From positions 558,001 to 622,000 of the forward strand of contig NC_072815.1 of assembly GCF_003013715.1 (NCBI RefSeq): a stretch of 64,000 nucleotides of DNA. The letters run 5' to 3'. This DNA comes from Candidozyma auris (lineage: Eukaryota > Ascomycota > Pichiomycetes > Serinales > Metschnikowiaceae). Below are positions 38,597 through 48,009 of this stretch, piece by piece (position 1 is the first letter of the stretch; every line of letters begins with the position of its first letter). The notes beneath the pieces were generated by a model that was given only the letters and a program-made list of their open reading frames with translations, was not told where the DNA came from and ran no database searches. A program made the position numbers and the translations under genes.

Positions 38597-38762
38597 CAGA
38601 TTACCAACATAAGGATATATTGTATGACAAACGATTACGCAACAAAGGCAATTTGCATGTACAAAAAGAGCCGAGAAGGGATTTGTCGGTTGAAACATGT
38701 TACATAAATCTAAACAAAACATTTTTAACAAAGCAATAAATAGGATCTTTTGACTGCCAATC

Positions 38763-40490
38763 TCAGAGACACTTGTAGAAGTCTGAGAGATTGTACTTTT
38801 GCCGAAGTTTATGACCATAAACCTTGAGGTAGAGCAACATGAGGTTGCATGCTGATATAACGCCAGCGATAATGGAAAATAATACACCCAGGCCCAACGC
38901 ATCTATAAGGGGCACCGTGACGAAGATGGCAACCGCTCCGAGAAGCTGTCGTATCAAATTATTAAGAGCCACGCCAGTTGCACCTTTGCCCGGAAGCACA
39001 TCAACAACGTAGGTGAACGTCACACCCACAAGAAGCATGTAGGAAGCACCAAACAATGCCAATCCCACTAAAGGTGTCACCCAGTGCTCACCGTAATGAA
39101 TACACCAGCCAAAGATCAAACATGAGATGGGGTAGACAATGACGCCTATGACACAATTCCAAGAGATTCGTGACTCTGCCACCAACTCTCCATCATGGAG
39201 CCTGGCATAGCGTTTGAGCCGCTTATCCTGCCACTTCCCGCCGTAGACTGAGGCAAGGACATAGGTAACAGACATGGGGATGTACATGAGACCAATGATG
39301 ACGGAGCTGAAGTTGTAAGGCAGCCTACCATACTCGTAGGTGATGCTGGCGTTGAAAAAGTACATTCCGCCAAAAAGAATAGATGAGTACATGATCGATA
39401 TGAGGGCCGGAGGATACGTGAGGAGCACCAAGGAATGAAGGGGCCTGCAAATGTAATCATATAGCTGAGTAGTCCATTTTGCATGTGTCGCCTCATGCGA
39501 AGCTTTCTTTGCTAGCTCTTGAAGTCTGTGAGAGTGTTGTGAATTGTTTGTGAGGTACCTTTCAGGCGGAACTGATGCTTCTGCACCTGTCATCAGATGC
39601 ACTGAGCGTTCCCTGGTCAAAGTGAGACTGACAGGTTGCTCATTGGCATCTTCAGGAGGATCAAGGGAGTTCTGGAGCTGCTGCATGATCAAGGCCATGG
39701 AATCCTCCTTACGTAAAGTCTCAGGAAGCAAGAAAAGCACTAACACGAGCACTAACCCACACACAATCACCATAACCCACATGGTAGCTCTCCAGCCCCA
39801 GGCTTCAGTAACAGCACCACCTAAAACGGGGGACACAAAGATGGCAAGGAGATTGCCCAAGTAGAATAGCCCTAATGCAAACCCACGCTCTTCTTGGACA
39901 AACAAGTCGGCTACCGTAGCAGCACCACAAGCTTGCACTGACGATGCGCCAGCTCCAGACAAAAGACGTAGCGCTATGAGTACGCCAATTGATGGAGATA
40001 ATGCAGAACCAATGCAAAATGCCAAAAACCAGGTGAACGACGTGACATACACCACACGGCGGCCGTGCTTCTCTGAAATACTAGACCACCAGAGCGGGAA
40101 GATCCCCAACGACACCACATAAGTCCCCACGGACACATTGACAATGCCCTCTGACGTATTCAAATCTCTTGCCACATCGTGCGAGGCTGGATATAGAATA
40201 CAGGTGCCCATGGGCCCAGAAAAAGAGGCAATGACTATCACTGTCAAGATGGTATACTTCTTGAACCTGCTGAAACATCGAGCGTCTTCGATCTCTGGAA
40301 TTAGTGTTAGCTGCGCTAGCGGGCCTCTTCGTTCTCTAAGGGGTACTTTCCTCGATCTTATCAGCGTCACAGACGCCTCTTCCTTCGCTACTTCTTCAGC
40401 AGCGTCCTCATGAATTGCCCTAGCAACGTGCTCCAGGCGTATCGACACCAGCTCCAGCGAAGATGTTGACGCCTCTTCACGCAAAGTCAT
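38763..40490 (-). CDS. MFS multidrug transporter, DHA1 family (Qdr/Dtr1-like)
   Basis: 575 residues with a long cytosolic N-terminal tail (about 80 residues), 12 predicted membrane segments and a central loop at about 255-340. Motifs include SFSGPMGTCILYPA in helix 1, SISEKHGRRVVYVTSF (motif A) and LGNLLAIFVSPVLGGAVTEAWGWR (motif C-like), followed by FLLPETLR at the end of the first half. These features match the DHA1 branch containing S. cerevisiae Qdr1-3 and Dtr1, proton antiporters for drugs and polyamines. The exact orthologue is uncertain. A TGGCTGCAAAA element lies 245 bp upstream. Confidence 0.88.
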   Translation of the reverse strand: MTLREEASTSSLELVSIRLEHVARAIHEDAAEEVAKEEASVTLIRSRKVPLRERRGPLAQLTLIPEIEDARCFSRFKKYTILTVIVIASFSGPMGTCILYPASHDVARDLNTSEGIVNVSVGTYVVSLGIFPLWWSSISEKHGRRVVYVTSFTWFLAFCIGSALSPSIGVLIALRLLSGAGASSVQACGAATVADLFVQEERGFALGLFYLGNLLAIFVSPVLGGAVTEAWGWRATMWVMVIVCGLVLVLVLFLLPETLRKEDSMALIMQQLQNSLDPPEDANEQPVSLTLTRERSVHLMTGAEASVPPERYLTNNSQHSHRLQELAKKASHEATHAKWTTQLYDYICRPLHSLVLLTYPPALISIMYSSILFGGMYFFNASITYEYGRLPYNFSSVIIGLMYIPMSVTYVLASVYGGKWQDKRLKRYARLHDGELVAESRISWNCVIGVIVYPISCLIFGWCIHYGEHWVTPLVGLALFGASYMLLVGVTFTYVVDVLPGKGATGVALNNLIRQLLGAVAIFVTVPLIDALGLGVLFSIIAGVISACNLMLLYLKVYGHKLRQKYNLSDFYKCL

Positions 40491-41751
40491 GGTACATGTT
40501 GGAGCTTATCTCAATTTTCCCTGTGAAAGAAAAGCGTAGTTTTGAGTCACCAAGTCACGATACCTATCGCTTCAAGTACTACCCGACGTGCATTGTTCAA
40601 GAAGCCGAGCGGGGCCCTCTAGAGAAGACAGGTTTTCAGAATCACAGAAAAGAGCCCGGATGATAATAGGCATTGGACATCCAATTTGGAAATTTTAGAA
40701 TGCCATCTTGGGTATCTTTTGAGGTGCTCTCGAATATTTTGCAGCCAGTTCTGCTCGCGCTTTTTAGCCTCTCCATGACTCAGTCTGTGTGGAGACACTA
40801 TTTTTCCTGGGGTTTGTAGGAAGATCCCGAGGGGTCCCCCGCGAAGGTGCCTCCTCATGACTGGGCTCCTTAGCGCATTTTCGACAATGTACTCCTTCGG
40901 GAAATCATTTGCAAGGTAACATACATATTCATATCATGTAAATGGTATTAAACGACGTTTCATGGACTGTTCTTGATGTAGGCATTTGCGTGTCTGAATC
41001 GACTATTTGAGTAGTATCTTGCACTTGAACGAACTGTGTGGGTGCAAATTGTGAGACACTTAGGCGAGGGCCCCTGCTGCAGCATGTTGTGTTTATACTT
41101 GAGTGAACCGAACCTCAAATAAAGTGCAGTTGGCTTAAGTTTCGTTTTGACTCTGCGCTTGTGGCTAAACGGACGAGCTCATGCGTTAACAATTGAGGCA
41201 GATCCATTTCGCTAGAACTAGACAATGACATGCTCAACGCATTTTACAATTGTTTGATACCCCAGAAACTTATGCATACAGTTGATAAGAGTTCAGAATT
41301 TCGTTGAATTTTCTTATTCTCTATTTCTTCTCGTGAGGTCCTTCGTTGCCAAAAGTGGGGTTTCAAGCTCCAGCTTTTGATAGAGATTTAAAGACTACAC
41401 GAAATATACCTATGGTCAATTTTTGTGTTCTTAGAATTTGGTGAAGTGGTGGTATTTTAGAAAGATGTATGTCCCCCCTGCTTCCCCCAAATTCTTACAA
41501 ATCGTCATAGGTCCACGACGTATGTCTCACCAACTTTTTTGGCTCGGTATATCAGAGAATTCTGATATGGTGCAAACAGAGAAGGTCGAGCGAGAATATA
41601 ATGAGTGACCATATCCCCTTGCTACACCTTTATTTTTAACTCGGCGACTTCTACAGGCTAAAAATATAGCTGATCTCGGCGCCTCGACCTCTTCTGCTTA
41701 GATTCTTTTACCTTTTCAATTAGGTTTTTGATACACAATAGGGCCTCCAGC
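40491..41751. other. Intergenic region between divergent genes
   Basis: 1.26 kb between the Qdr-like gene (minus) and the proline-rich gene (plus). It contains TTTTGCAGCCA at 40737-40747 (sense to the Qdr-like gene). There is a T-rich leader around 41630-41730. No RNA gene or further coding region is evident. Confidence 0.5.
40737..40747 (-). promoter_or_regulatory. Recurrent element, T variant
   Basis: TGGCTGCAAAA in the sense orientation of the Qdr-like gene, about 247 bp before its ATG. Confidence 0.45.
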
Positions 41752-44271
41752 ATGGAGACATCCAAGGATACCGATGAAGAAGAAACCAAAAAAGACTCCA
41801 AGAACCCCTTCAAAAGCAAGTACGGAATGGTTTCAAGTCACAAAAAAGGGACAAACTTACGTGATTACGGCGAGAAGCTGCCAGTGGGATCTACTAAGAC
41901 GAAGCTACCTGCCAGGTTTTCCAGGATCTTGGAGGTCACAAATCCAGCTAGTGCACTCAGGGAGCCCATCGCCATTAGTATGAATTTTACTAATGCCGAG
42001 TTCAACAATGATTCAGATAGAATACTGAAATCTATTGGGAGCTCTTCAGATGCTACTTTGAGGAAGCCCAGGGGAGAGAAAGAGTACCCGGTCGATGAGA
42101 GGAATGTGGAGACTAACAAGGACTTTGAAGGTGGGAATACACCGGTAAGTCCATCAATTATCGTGAAGAAGTTTCCAGGGTTAAGTGATGCTCCTCATAC
42201 ACAAAACCCATCCATAGAATAGGATAACCAGCTCATAGCTACCAAGAGCGAAATGGCTGCGAAATCCTGTACGTTTCCAGGCTTCTCCACGCAAGGAACT
42301 TGGGGTCAATGCAGCTACTCTTTAGTGAACGCACGGAAAAAAAGTGTCACCTGCGAGGAAGCTCATAAGAGAGAGGTCGAAATTGATGCTCGTCTTAAAA
42401 ATCACCGAACAAACGGACCATTAAAGGCATCTTTGGAGGGGCAGAATTCTGAGAGGCAGGTATATCATGATCCTGGATTCAGCTGTAATGGAGTTCTGTC
42501 AGATTTGCAAACGAGATCGGCAATTCAACTTATGACCACCAGCAAACCTGAGCTTAAAGAGGTCAACAATCATACATACACGACAAAAAAGTTGTTCAAA
42601 TCAAACGATGCTGAAAAGGGACATGAAACGAGAAGCAAAATAAGCAGCCGTCCTTCTTCTAGAAAGCAAAACTCATTATTTGATGCATTGGACCACACGA
42701 TGTCTGCACTTGCAGAGCTATCGAAAGACTTGCCAGAAAAAGACAATTTTTTAAACGAAAGGACAGTCACCGCTCATTCTTCCTCTGTGGTTGAAACTCA
42801 AATTCAGAGAACCTCTCAAGTAACTTATTTGAAGGAGATATTACATAACTCGTCTTCTGCTTCTCCCATGTGTTCTACATTGGTTCACTCGGTCAAAGGA
42901 CACACTAAAGTCAATGCTTTGAAGCAAATTTTCTCTGATCCTTTCCCAGTTACGACAGCGCCTTCATTTTCAAATTCTGCCGCCAGAAAATGTTCTCAAG
43001 TGGAAGCCCTAAAACATAAACTTTTGAAATCTTCTAATTGTACCAAGCCTTTTCATCTGGCCCCAACAGGCAAGATTGTTTCTCAGATTGATGCATTGAA
43101 TCCGAACAAAGATCAGCCCAAGATGGTCCATGATTATACCAGCTCAGATCATATACAGATTAAGAAAAAAATAAGTGAGTTGAACAGCTTTTTTGGTGCC
43201 GCTCGTGTACCCAGACAACCCTCCAAACTAACGAGTCCTCTGAGATATACCGAGAATACCTCGAGGGGCAGGCTAGCTCAGACAGATAAAGACACCTTGC
43301 GCCCGATCGCTCCTATAATTAGAAGGTCTACCGTTGCTGCTGCTTTGTCTTCGTTGAAGTCAAAAAATGAGCTGAATAATCTTACTTTTGCTCAAAAGAA
43401 GGAATTTGAGGCTTCCAAAAGTGCAAAGAACGCCAAAAAGAATGGCTTGATCGAAAAGATCTCCATATTGAAGAAAAAGATGGATAAAGAGATGAGCACT
43501 GATAAATTAAGAAAAACAGAGAAGAGAAATAGTGAAGATTTGGTTGAAATTGAGCCTTCAATTACTTTCCACCAAAAGAAGTGTGAGATGTCTTCAGCAA
43601 TGCTGAGGATGGCGACGAAACTTGAAGCTGCACTTATCGCACAAGGTAATTTGCCATTTGATGGTCGTGCTACCCCCTTGATCAACCTAAAAGGAGGGAA
43701 TCTGATCTTGACGACCCGTTCTAAGACGAATTTCGAAGATGACGATAGGAATGCAGCTATTAAGACTACGCTTGATGATTTCATTTGCAATCGTACCTCT
43801 ACGAAAAAGAATGGAGAAGAATTTAAACTGCAAAAGAACTCTCAAGTCGATAAAATGAAATCGGTAGCTTCTACTTCACCTCCATCGATGCTAGAGGTAA
43901 ATGACCGAAATACTGCTTTACTTTCTCCACCTCCACTTCCGCCTGTCTTGGGCGCCTCTTCCGGTCCTGCTCCAGCACCTCCTCCACTCCCAGGCTTTCT
44001 CACCAGCTCCCAGCTTCCACTGCATTCTCCAACACCACAACCTTTAGTGCGTCACAATGCACCAACTTCAAGACCGAATCCACCCAATTCTGCTTCAACT
44101 ACCACCGATACTTCAAGATTCGCCGGTGCGACCAAGCCCGTCGTTTTAAGTGCAAAGTTAAAGAGAGTTGCGGCTGTGAAATGTCATCATGGTACCTTTG
44201 AAGAGAAGAGAGAGCTATTTGGAGCCTTTTTTGCCGCTTCTCAATTAAAACCTTCAGAATATTCTTCATGA
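41752..44271 (+). CDS. Proline-rich repeat protein of unknown function, interrupted by an in-frame TAG or an intron
   Basis: Two stretches of the same frame, 41752-42219 and 42223-44271, are separated only by TAG at 42220-42222. Together they would encode about 839 residues. A GTAAGT at 42145 with possible acceptors (CAG 42229-42231 or AAG 42244-42246) would remove the stop in frame, but no good branch site is seen. The second part has about five copies of a ~30-residue repeat with the core [KQ][VI]xxL (residues 189, 219, 249, 278 and ~306 counted from ATG 42253). It also has a basic coiled-coil segment and a formin-FH1-like proline stretch near the C-terminus (PPPLPP). No FH2 domain follows. 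A cortical or actin-linked role would be a guess. Nonsense mutation is possible too. Confidence 0.6.
42254..42264 (+). promoter_or_regulatory. Recurrent TGGCTGCGAAA element inside the interrupted gene
   Basis: TGGCTGCGAAA overlaps the first ATG after the in-frame TAG (ATG at 42253). Elsewhere the element is intergenic, so this copy may mark an internal promoter or be coincidental. Confidence 0.35.
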
Positions 44272-44878
44272 GTTCTGCGCCGGAATCAATGCATTCAAGA
44301 GGCTGCACAGTTGGTCTTGATCTATAACTAAATACATATTCACATGAGCAGTTGACAAGATCGCCAGTAGAGACCCTTTGTAAATAAAGTATGCCCACCA
44401 AGGCCACTACGCTCGTCACAGCAAATTGATAGCTGCAACAGGGTTGTGGCAGGAAAAAAAAGTACTTTCGTAACTATTCCGAGCAAAAGCTCCTTGATTT
44501 TAATGCTGACTCTCTCAGTCTGGTATACTCTCAAGTGGGACCAATTTTGAAAAGAGCTCGCACCACTGACTCGTATCTTAATGGCTGCGAATTCGTACAA
44601 TTAAGTATTCGCTAATAGCAGAAAAAGTTCACACTCACACTGATACGATCAAACTACAGCATTTCAAATTCCAACTCAGCTTTTTTGAAACCTCCTCAGA
44701 AAAAGCGACCTTTTACCACTTTCACCGTGAATTTCCCCAAAGGTCACTCTATCTCAATCAAGCAAGTACCCACGTGCAAATTATCAATACATCAGCCTCA
44801 CGCATGCACTAAAATGTCACTTCTTCGGTAAAAATTTGACACATCTACCCTCCTCCTCTTCTTCTTCTTCTCCTTCCA
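44272..44878. promoter_or_regulatory. PHO86 upstream region with a Pho4-type site
   Basis: CCCACGTGC at 44770-44778 reads GCACGTGGG on the other strand, the flanking context preferred by Pho4 at phosphate-regulated promoters; it lies about 101 bp before the PHO86 ATG. A recurrent element TGGCTGCGAA (44582-44591) lies 288 bp before the ATG, in sense orientation. Confidence 0.55.
44582..44591 (+). promoter_or_regulatory. Recurrent TGGCTGCGAA element upstream of PHO86
   Basis: Sense to PHO86, about 288 bp upstream of the ATG. It matches the core over ten bases. Confidence 0.45.
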
Positions 44879-45898
44879 ATGGTCTACCAGCAAGACTTGG
44901 ATCTCCACAAGCCTTTAAATAAGGATCTCCCGCCCAACATCAGGCGCACCCAGTTACTGCCTCGGTTGGCGCTTTCTGCCCTCACATTACACGGGGACCT
45001 CTACCGACAGCTCCAATCTAGGTGTAATGCTTCGATTTTTTGGCATCCAGTGACTCAGTTGTTTATGCAAACGGTGTTGGGATTGACATTGTTGTACCAA
45101 TACAGCGAGTTATGGGAGATTTCAGACACTTGGGGAGAGTTTGCAACGCTCGTGTGGAATAACAAGTACTTGGTGACATCGATGTTTCCGTCGCTTATCT
45201 TTGTTGCAGGCATGGTGGGTCTTGTGAGCTTCTTGTTGACGGACGAGTTGAGAACTGTCAGTGATAGATTGGCTGGTGATGCGTACCAGCTGAGACTCTT
45301 CAAGTTCCCATTGAAAATATTTGCCAATGCTAATGGGAAAGAGTACGAGTTGAACACGACTGCTGATTTCATGAACAATGCCTCTGAGTCAACAGAGCTC
45401 ATCGAATACCGTGAGTCCCCCGTCGCGGTGGTAACAGTCATCCCACTTCCAGATGAGTCTTCGAGGGATGTGTTCTATGCTAAGATATCCGGTCTCCACG
45501 TCAGAAAGTCCTATGCAAAGGCTGGCTTGCAGAACGACCTTCTCGACATCGCTATCGAAAAAGCAAAGAAACTTGCATTGAGATATATCAAGGACAATAA
45601 CATCAAGAAGAAGAACATAAAGACAGTGCTACTATGTGACGCATACACCTTTGACTCGATAAACAAACCCATTATTGAACAAAAGGGCTTCGAGGAGAAG
45701 CTGAGAAGTACGCAATTAGACCCTTTTGCAGTCGATAAGAAACCAGAGAACTTTTTGTACTTAATTCCTGACTCTCTCGTCAAGAAGTTTTTCGGCATCT
45801 ACAGAAATACGTATCAGCTTGTCATCGATGGTGACGAGGTCAGCATCGCGACAGGCAGCGCTACCACCGACTCTAAGGCTAGAATGAGAAGGACATAG
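44879..45898 (+). CDS. PHO86: Pho86-like ER protein needed for phosphate-transporter exit
   Basis: 339 residues. After a short N-terminal tail (about 50 residues, with ALSALTLHGDLYRQLQ) there are two membrane segments near 57-75 and 100-120, then a globular domain of about 200 residues, including AVVTVIPLP and an RKSYAKAGLQNDLLDIAIEKA helix that looks like an N-acetyltransferase fold. This layout matches S. cerevisiae Pho86 (311), an ER-resident protein that packages the phosphate permease Pho84 into COPII vesicles. The Pho4-type site upstream supports the call, because PHO86 is a phosphate-regulon gene. It converges on the lectin gene with two bases between the stop codons. Confidence 0.65.
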   Translation: MVYQQDLDLHKPLNKDLPPNIRRTQLLPRLALSALTLHGDLYRQLQSRCNASIFWHPVTQLFMQTVLGLTLLYQYSELWEISDTWGEFATLVWNNKYLVTSMFPSLIFVAGMVGLVSFLLTDELRTVSDRLAGDAYQLRLFKFPLKIFANANGKEYELNTTADFMNNASESTELIEYRESPVAVVTVIPLPDESSRDVFYAKISGLHVRKSYAKAGLQNDLLDIAIEKAKKLALRYIKDNNIKKKNIKTVLLCDAYTFDSINKPIIEQKGFEEKLRSTQLDPFAVDKKPENFLYLIPDSLVKKFFGIYRNTYQLVIDGDEVSIATGSATTDSKARMRRT

Positions 45899-45900
45899 AC

Positions 45901-47133
45901 CTAATCCAATAAACCTGTTGCTTTAGAACGACGGGTTTGTTTCCTCGTGCGATGCACTATGTACGCCACCCAAATCGCTAACACGATAAAAAGCAAATAA
46001 AGGAGCATTTTCAAGAAGGAAACAATCCCTCTCTTGATTCTCACCGGTAGTGTGGCATCTGGGTCACCGTACTTCTCCTTTCTAAGGGCCCGCTCTTGCT
46101 CTTTTATTCTCTTCTCCGCAGCTTTGAGTCGTCTGACAGATTTCCTCTCCACTTTGTTCTTTCTCCTCTGCCTTCGTTTTCCTTGAGGACTGCTGTCTGC
46201 TTTCTCTTCCTTTTCGTCTTGTTGTTGCTGCATCATTCTCTCGAAGTCCTCCATAGACTCGACAAACTCATTAGATTCTGGGTGGTATAATGCAAACACC
46301 TTGTTCTCTATGACATCTACAGCGTGAGAGAGCTCGCCTGTCTCGGCACTGACACCCAAGTACTTCACCACCGGAAGCTTCACTTCAGGAACAGTAAAGC
46401 AGTTGCGCCACCTTGATTCATCCTCAGGCTGGTAATTGAGGTCCACAGACAAGTACCCGCCCTTCAAGTAGATAATTCTCATACGCACACTGCCGAAGTC
46501 CGGGTTCACAGCTTTCGTGGCCCTGCAAGATGCCAACATAGTATCGAAGCCGTCAGTCAGCTTGTCATATCTTGTACGCCCATCACCCACCATCGCCACA
46601 ACGTGAGGAAACGAGCTTTGCTTGCCATTTCTATACGTGTCTAAGAAGATGCCCAAACCATTGAAGTAATTTCTGGCGCCAAACACATCACCAATAGGAC
46701 TAGGCTCATCGATAAACCACACGGCCATGCCATCGGCGTACAAGTTCCTAGAGCTCTTGCTGTGGATGTTAAAAGTGAGCTCCATCTCAAAAGATTGGGC
46801 CTGGATCGGCATCTTCGTGAACATGTTAGCTGCTTGGTGTTGCTTGTCTGAGACAAGCCGAACAGCGTCATTGGTGATCAAGAAGTTTCCAGCCATGTTC
46901 CAATTGGGTGACCTGAGCGTCGACTGGTCAATGTATGGGGCTGCGAGCGCCTGATCCTTAAGCTCGACCTTTCTGACATGGACGGTAGACGATTCCTTAT
47001 CTTGGAACATCGAGTTGATCTCTTCAGCAGAGTAGGAATCAGGGAGTCTCTTGTTGAAGTGAACGACGAGATAAATGAGGACACAACCAGCTAGCACCAG
47101 CAAAAGCCGCGAGCGGAAGGTAAGAGCCACCAT
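45901..47133 (-). CDS. L-type (VIP36/Emp47-like) lectin-domain membrane protein, Uip5-like
   Basis: 410 residues. A signal-anchor or signal peptide is at residues 7-25 (SRLLLVLAGCVLIYLVVHF). The leguminous-lectin domain (about 65-285) includes GNFLITNDAVRLVSD, DGMAVWFIDEPSP with the metal-site Asp, and NYFNGLGIFLDTYRNGK. A coiled, Arg/Lys-rich segment follows and a C-terminal membrane helix (about 370-392) ends in a basic cytosolic tail. L-type lectins act as glycoprotein cargo receptors between ER and Golgi; among S. cerevisiae proteins the size and basic linker are most like Uip5. The ATG context is good and no nearer start is needed. Confidence 0.8.
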   Translation of the reverse strand: MVALTFRSRLLLVLAGCVLIYLVVHFNKRLPDSYSAEEINSMFQDKESSTVHVRKVELKDQALAAPYIDQSTLRSPNWNMAGNFLITNDAVRLVSDKQHQAANMFTKMPIQAQSFEMELTFNIHSKSSRNLYADGMAVWFIDEPSPIGDVFGARNYFNGLGIFLDTYRNGKQSSFPHVVAMVGDGRTRYDKLTDGFDTMLASCRATKAVNPDFGSVRMRIIYLKGGYLSVDLNYQPEDESRWRNCFTVPEVKLPVVKYLGVSAETGELSHAVDVIENKVFALYHPESNEFVESMEDFERMMQQQQDEKEEKADSSPQGKRRQRRKNKVERKSVRRLKAAEKRIKEQERALRKEKYGDPDATLPVRIKRGIVSFLKMLLYLLFIVLAIWVAYIVHRTRKQTRRSKATGLLD

Positions 47134-47670
47134 GATGTGGAGTGCTGATGTTGGTGTGGAAAAGAGTGGTAACTGTTAGAAGAATATTTGATGGAATAGA
47201 TAATTGCGAACTACTACGAGGTGAGCACTCGAGGATGTGAGGGTATGCGGAAATAGGAGAAAGAAACTAAATGTGATTAGATAAGAGGAACAATGTGCTA
47301 CAAATCGATGAGTTGAAAATGAATATGAACTAGCAGCATTTTTGTTTTCATAGACTTGATGTGTTCAAGGTATGCTACTTAGCACTTGACTACTTGAGGT
47401 TCTTTTCTTGGACTTTTTAGGACCGAGCAAAGAAAAAAAAAAAGAGAGAGGGAAAAAAAAGAAAAAAAAAGAAGAAAAATTGCAGACCTTCAAGGCGTGT
47501 TTGAAGAGTTCCTTCAAGCCAAACTTTGCAAATTGTGTGTCTATTATACATGGAAGAGCCCCCTATTCATGTCGCCCCTCCACACGCTAACCACGCATTC
47601 CCTATTTACAGTTTTCAAGAGCAAGAATCTTTGTTGCTTTGCAACATTCGCCAATAATTTCCTCTGTGTC
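47134..47670. other. Intergenic region with a long purine tract
   Basis: 537 bp between the lectin gene and CBP6. A nearly pure A/G tract of about 55 bases occupies roughly 47427-47480. No gene is recognised. Confidence 0.5.
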
Positions 47671-48009
47671 TTACTTACCGTAGACAACGGTTCTGATGGC
47701 GTCCATCCACGTCTCCTTCTTTTCTCCCTTGATTTCTGCGAGAATCCTGTCGTAATACCTGGGATTTCCTTTTGGCTTCAAAAGCTTATCGTCAAGCTTG
47801 TAATAATTCTTGTATTTATCGTTGACAAGGTCTCTGAGGGAAACATACTGCAACTTCAAATCCTGTTCACTAATGTTGGCGATTTTCTCAGGGTTCAGGA
47901 ACCGCTCGAGCTGGACATCTTTGAAAGATGCGTAGTGCTTTATTCTATCCTTTGGGAGCGTTTTTAGGAGGCTGTGAATTTTTGCAGCGATCTCACGTTT
48001 GGTCAGCAT
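47671..48009 (-). CDS. CBP6: Cbp6, cytochrome b translation/assembly factor
   Basis: 112 residues from ATG 48009. It matches S. cerevisiae Cbp6 (162) in two blocks: LPKDRIKHYASFKDVQLERF and YKNYYKLDDKLLKPKGNP, plus the C-terminal RTVVYGK. Cbp6 forms a complex with Cbp3 that binds the mitochondrial ribosome tunnel exit and newly made cytochrome b, linking COB translation to complex III assembly. The protein here is shorter than S. cerevisiae Cbp6 mainly because of a missing internal insertion. The open frame extends upstream to 48099 but that part has no homology and starts at a poorer site. It is divergent from SHB17. Confidence 0.9.
   Translation of the reverse strand: MLTKREIAAKIHSLLKTLPKDRIKHYASFKDVQLERFLNPEKIANISEQDLKLQYVSLRDLVNDKYKNYYKLDDKLLKPKGNPRYYDRILAEIKGEKKETWMDAIRTVVYGK

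Noticed and set aside
43920..44271. Formin call for the proline-rich gene
   Set aside because: A poly-proline FH1-like tract is present but no FH2 domain follows before the stop codon.
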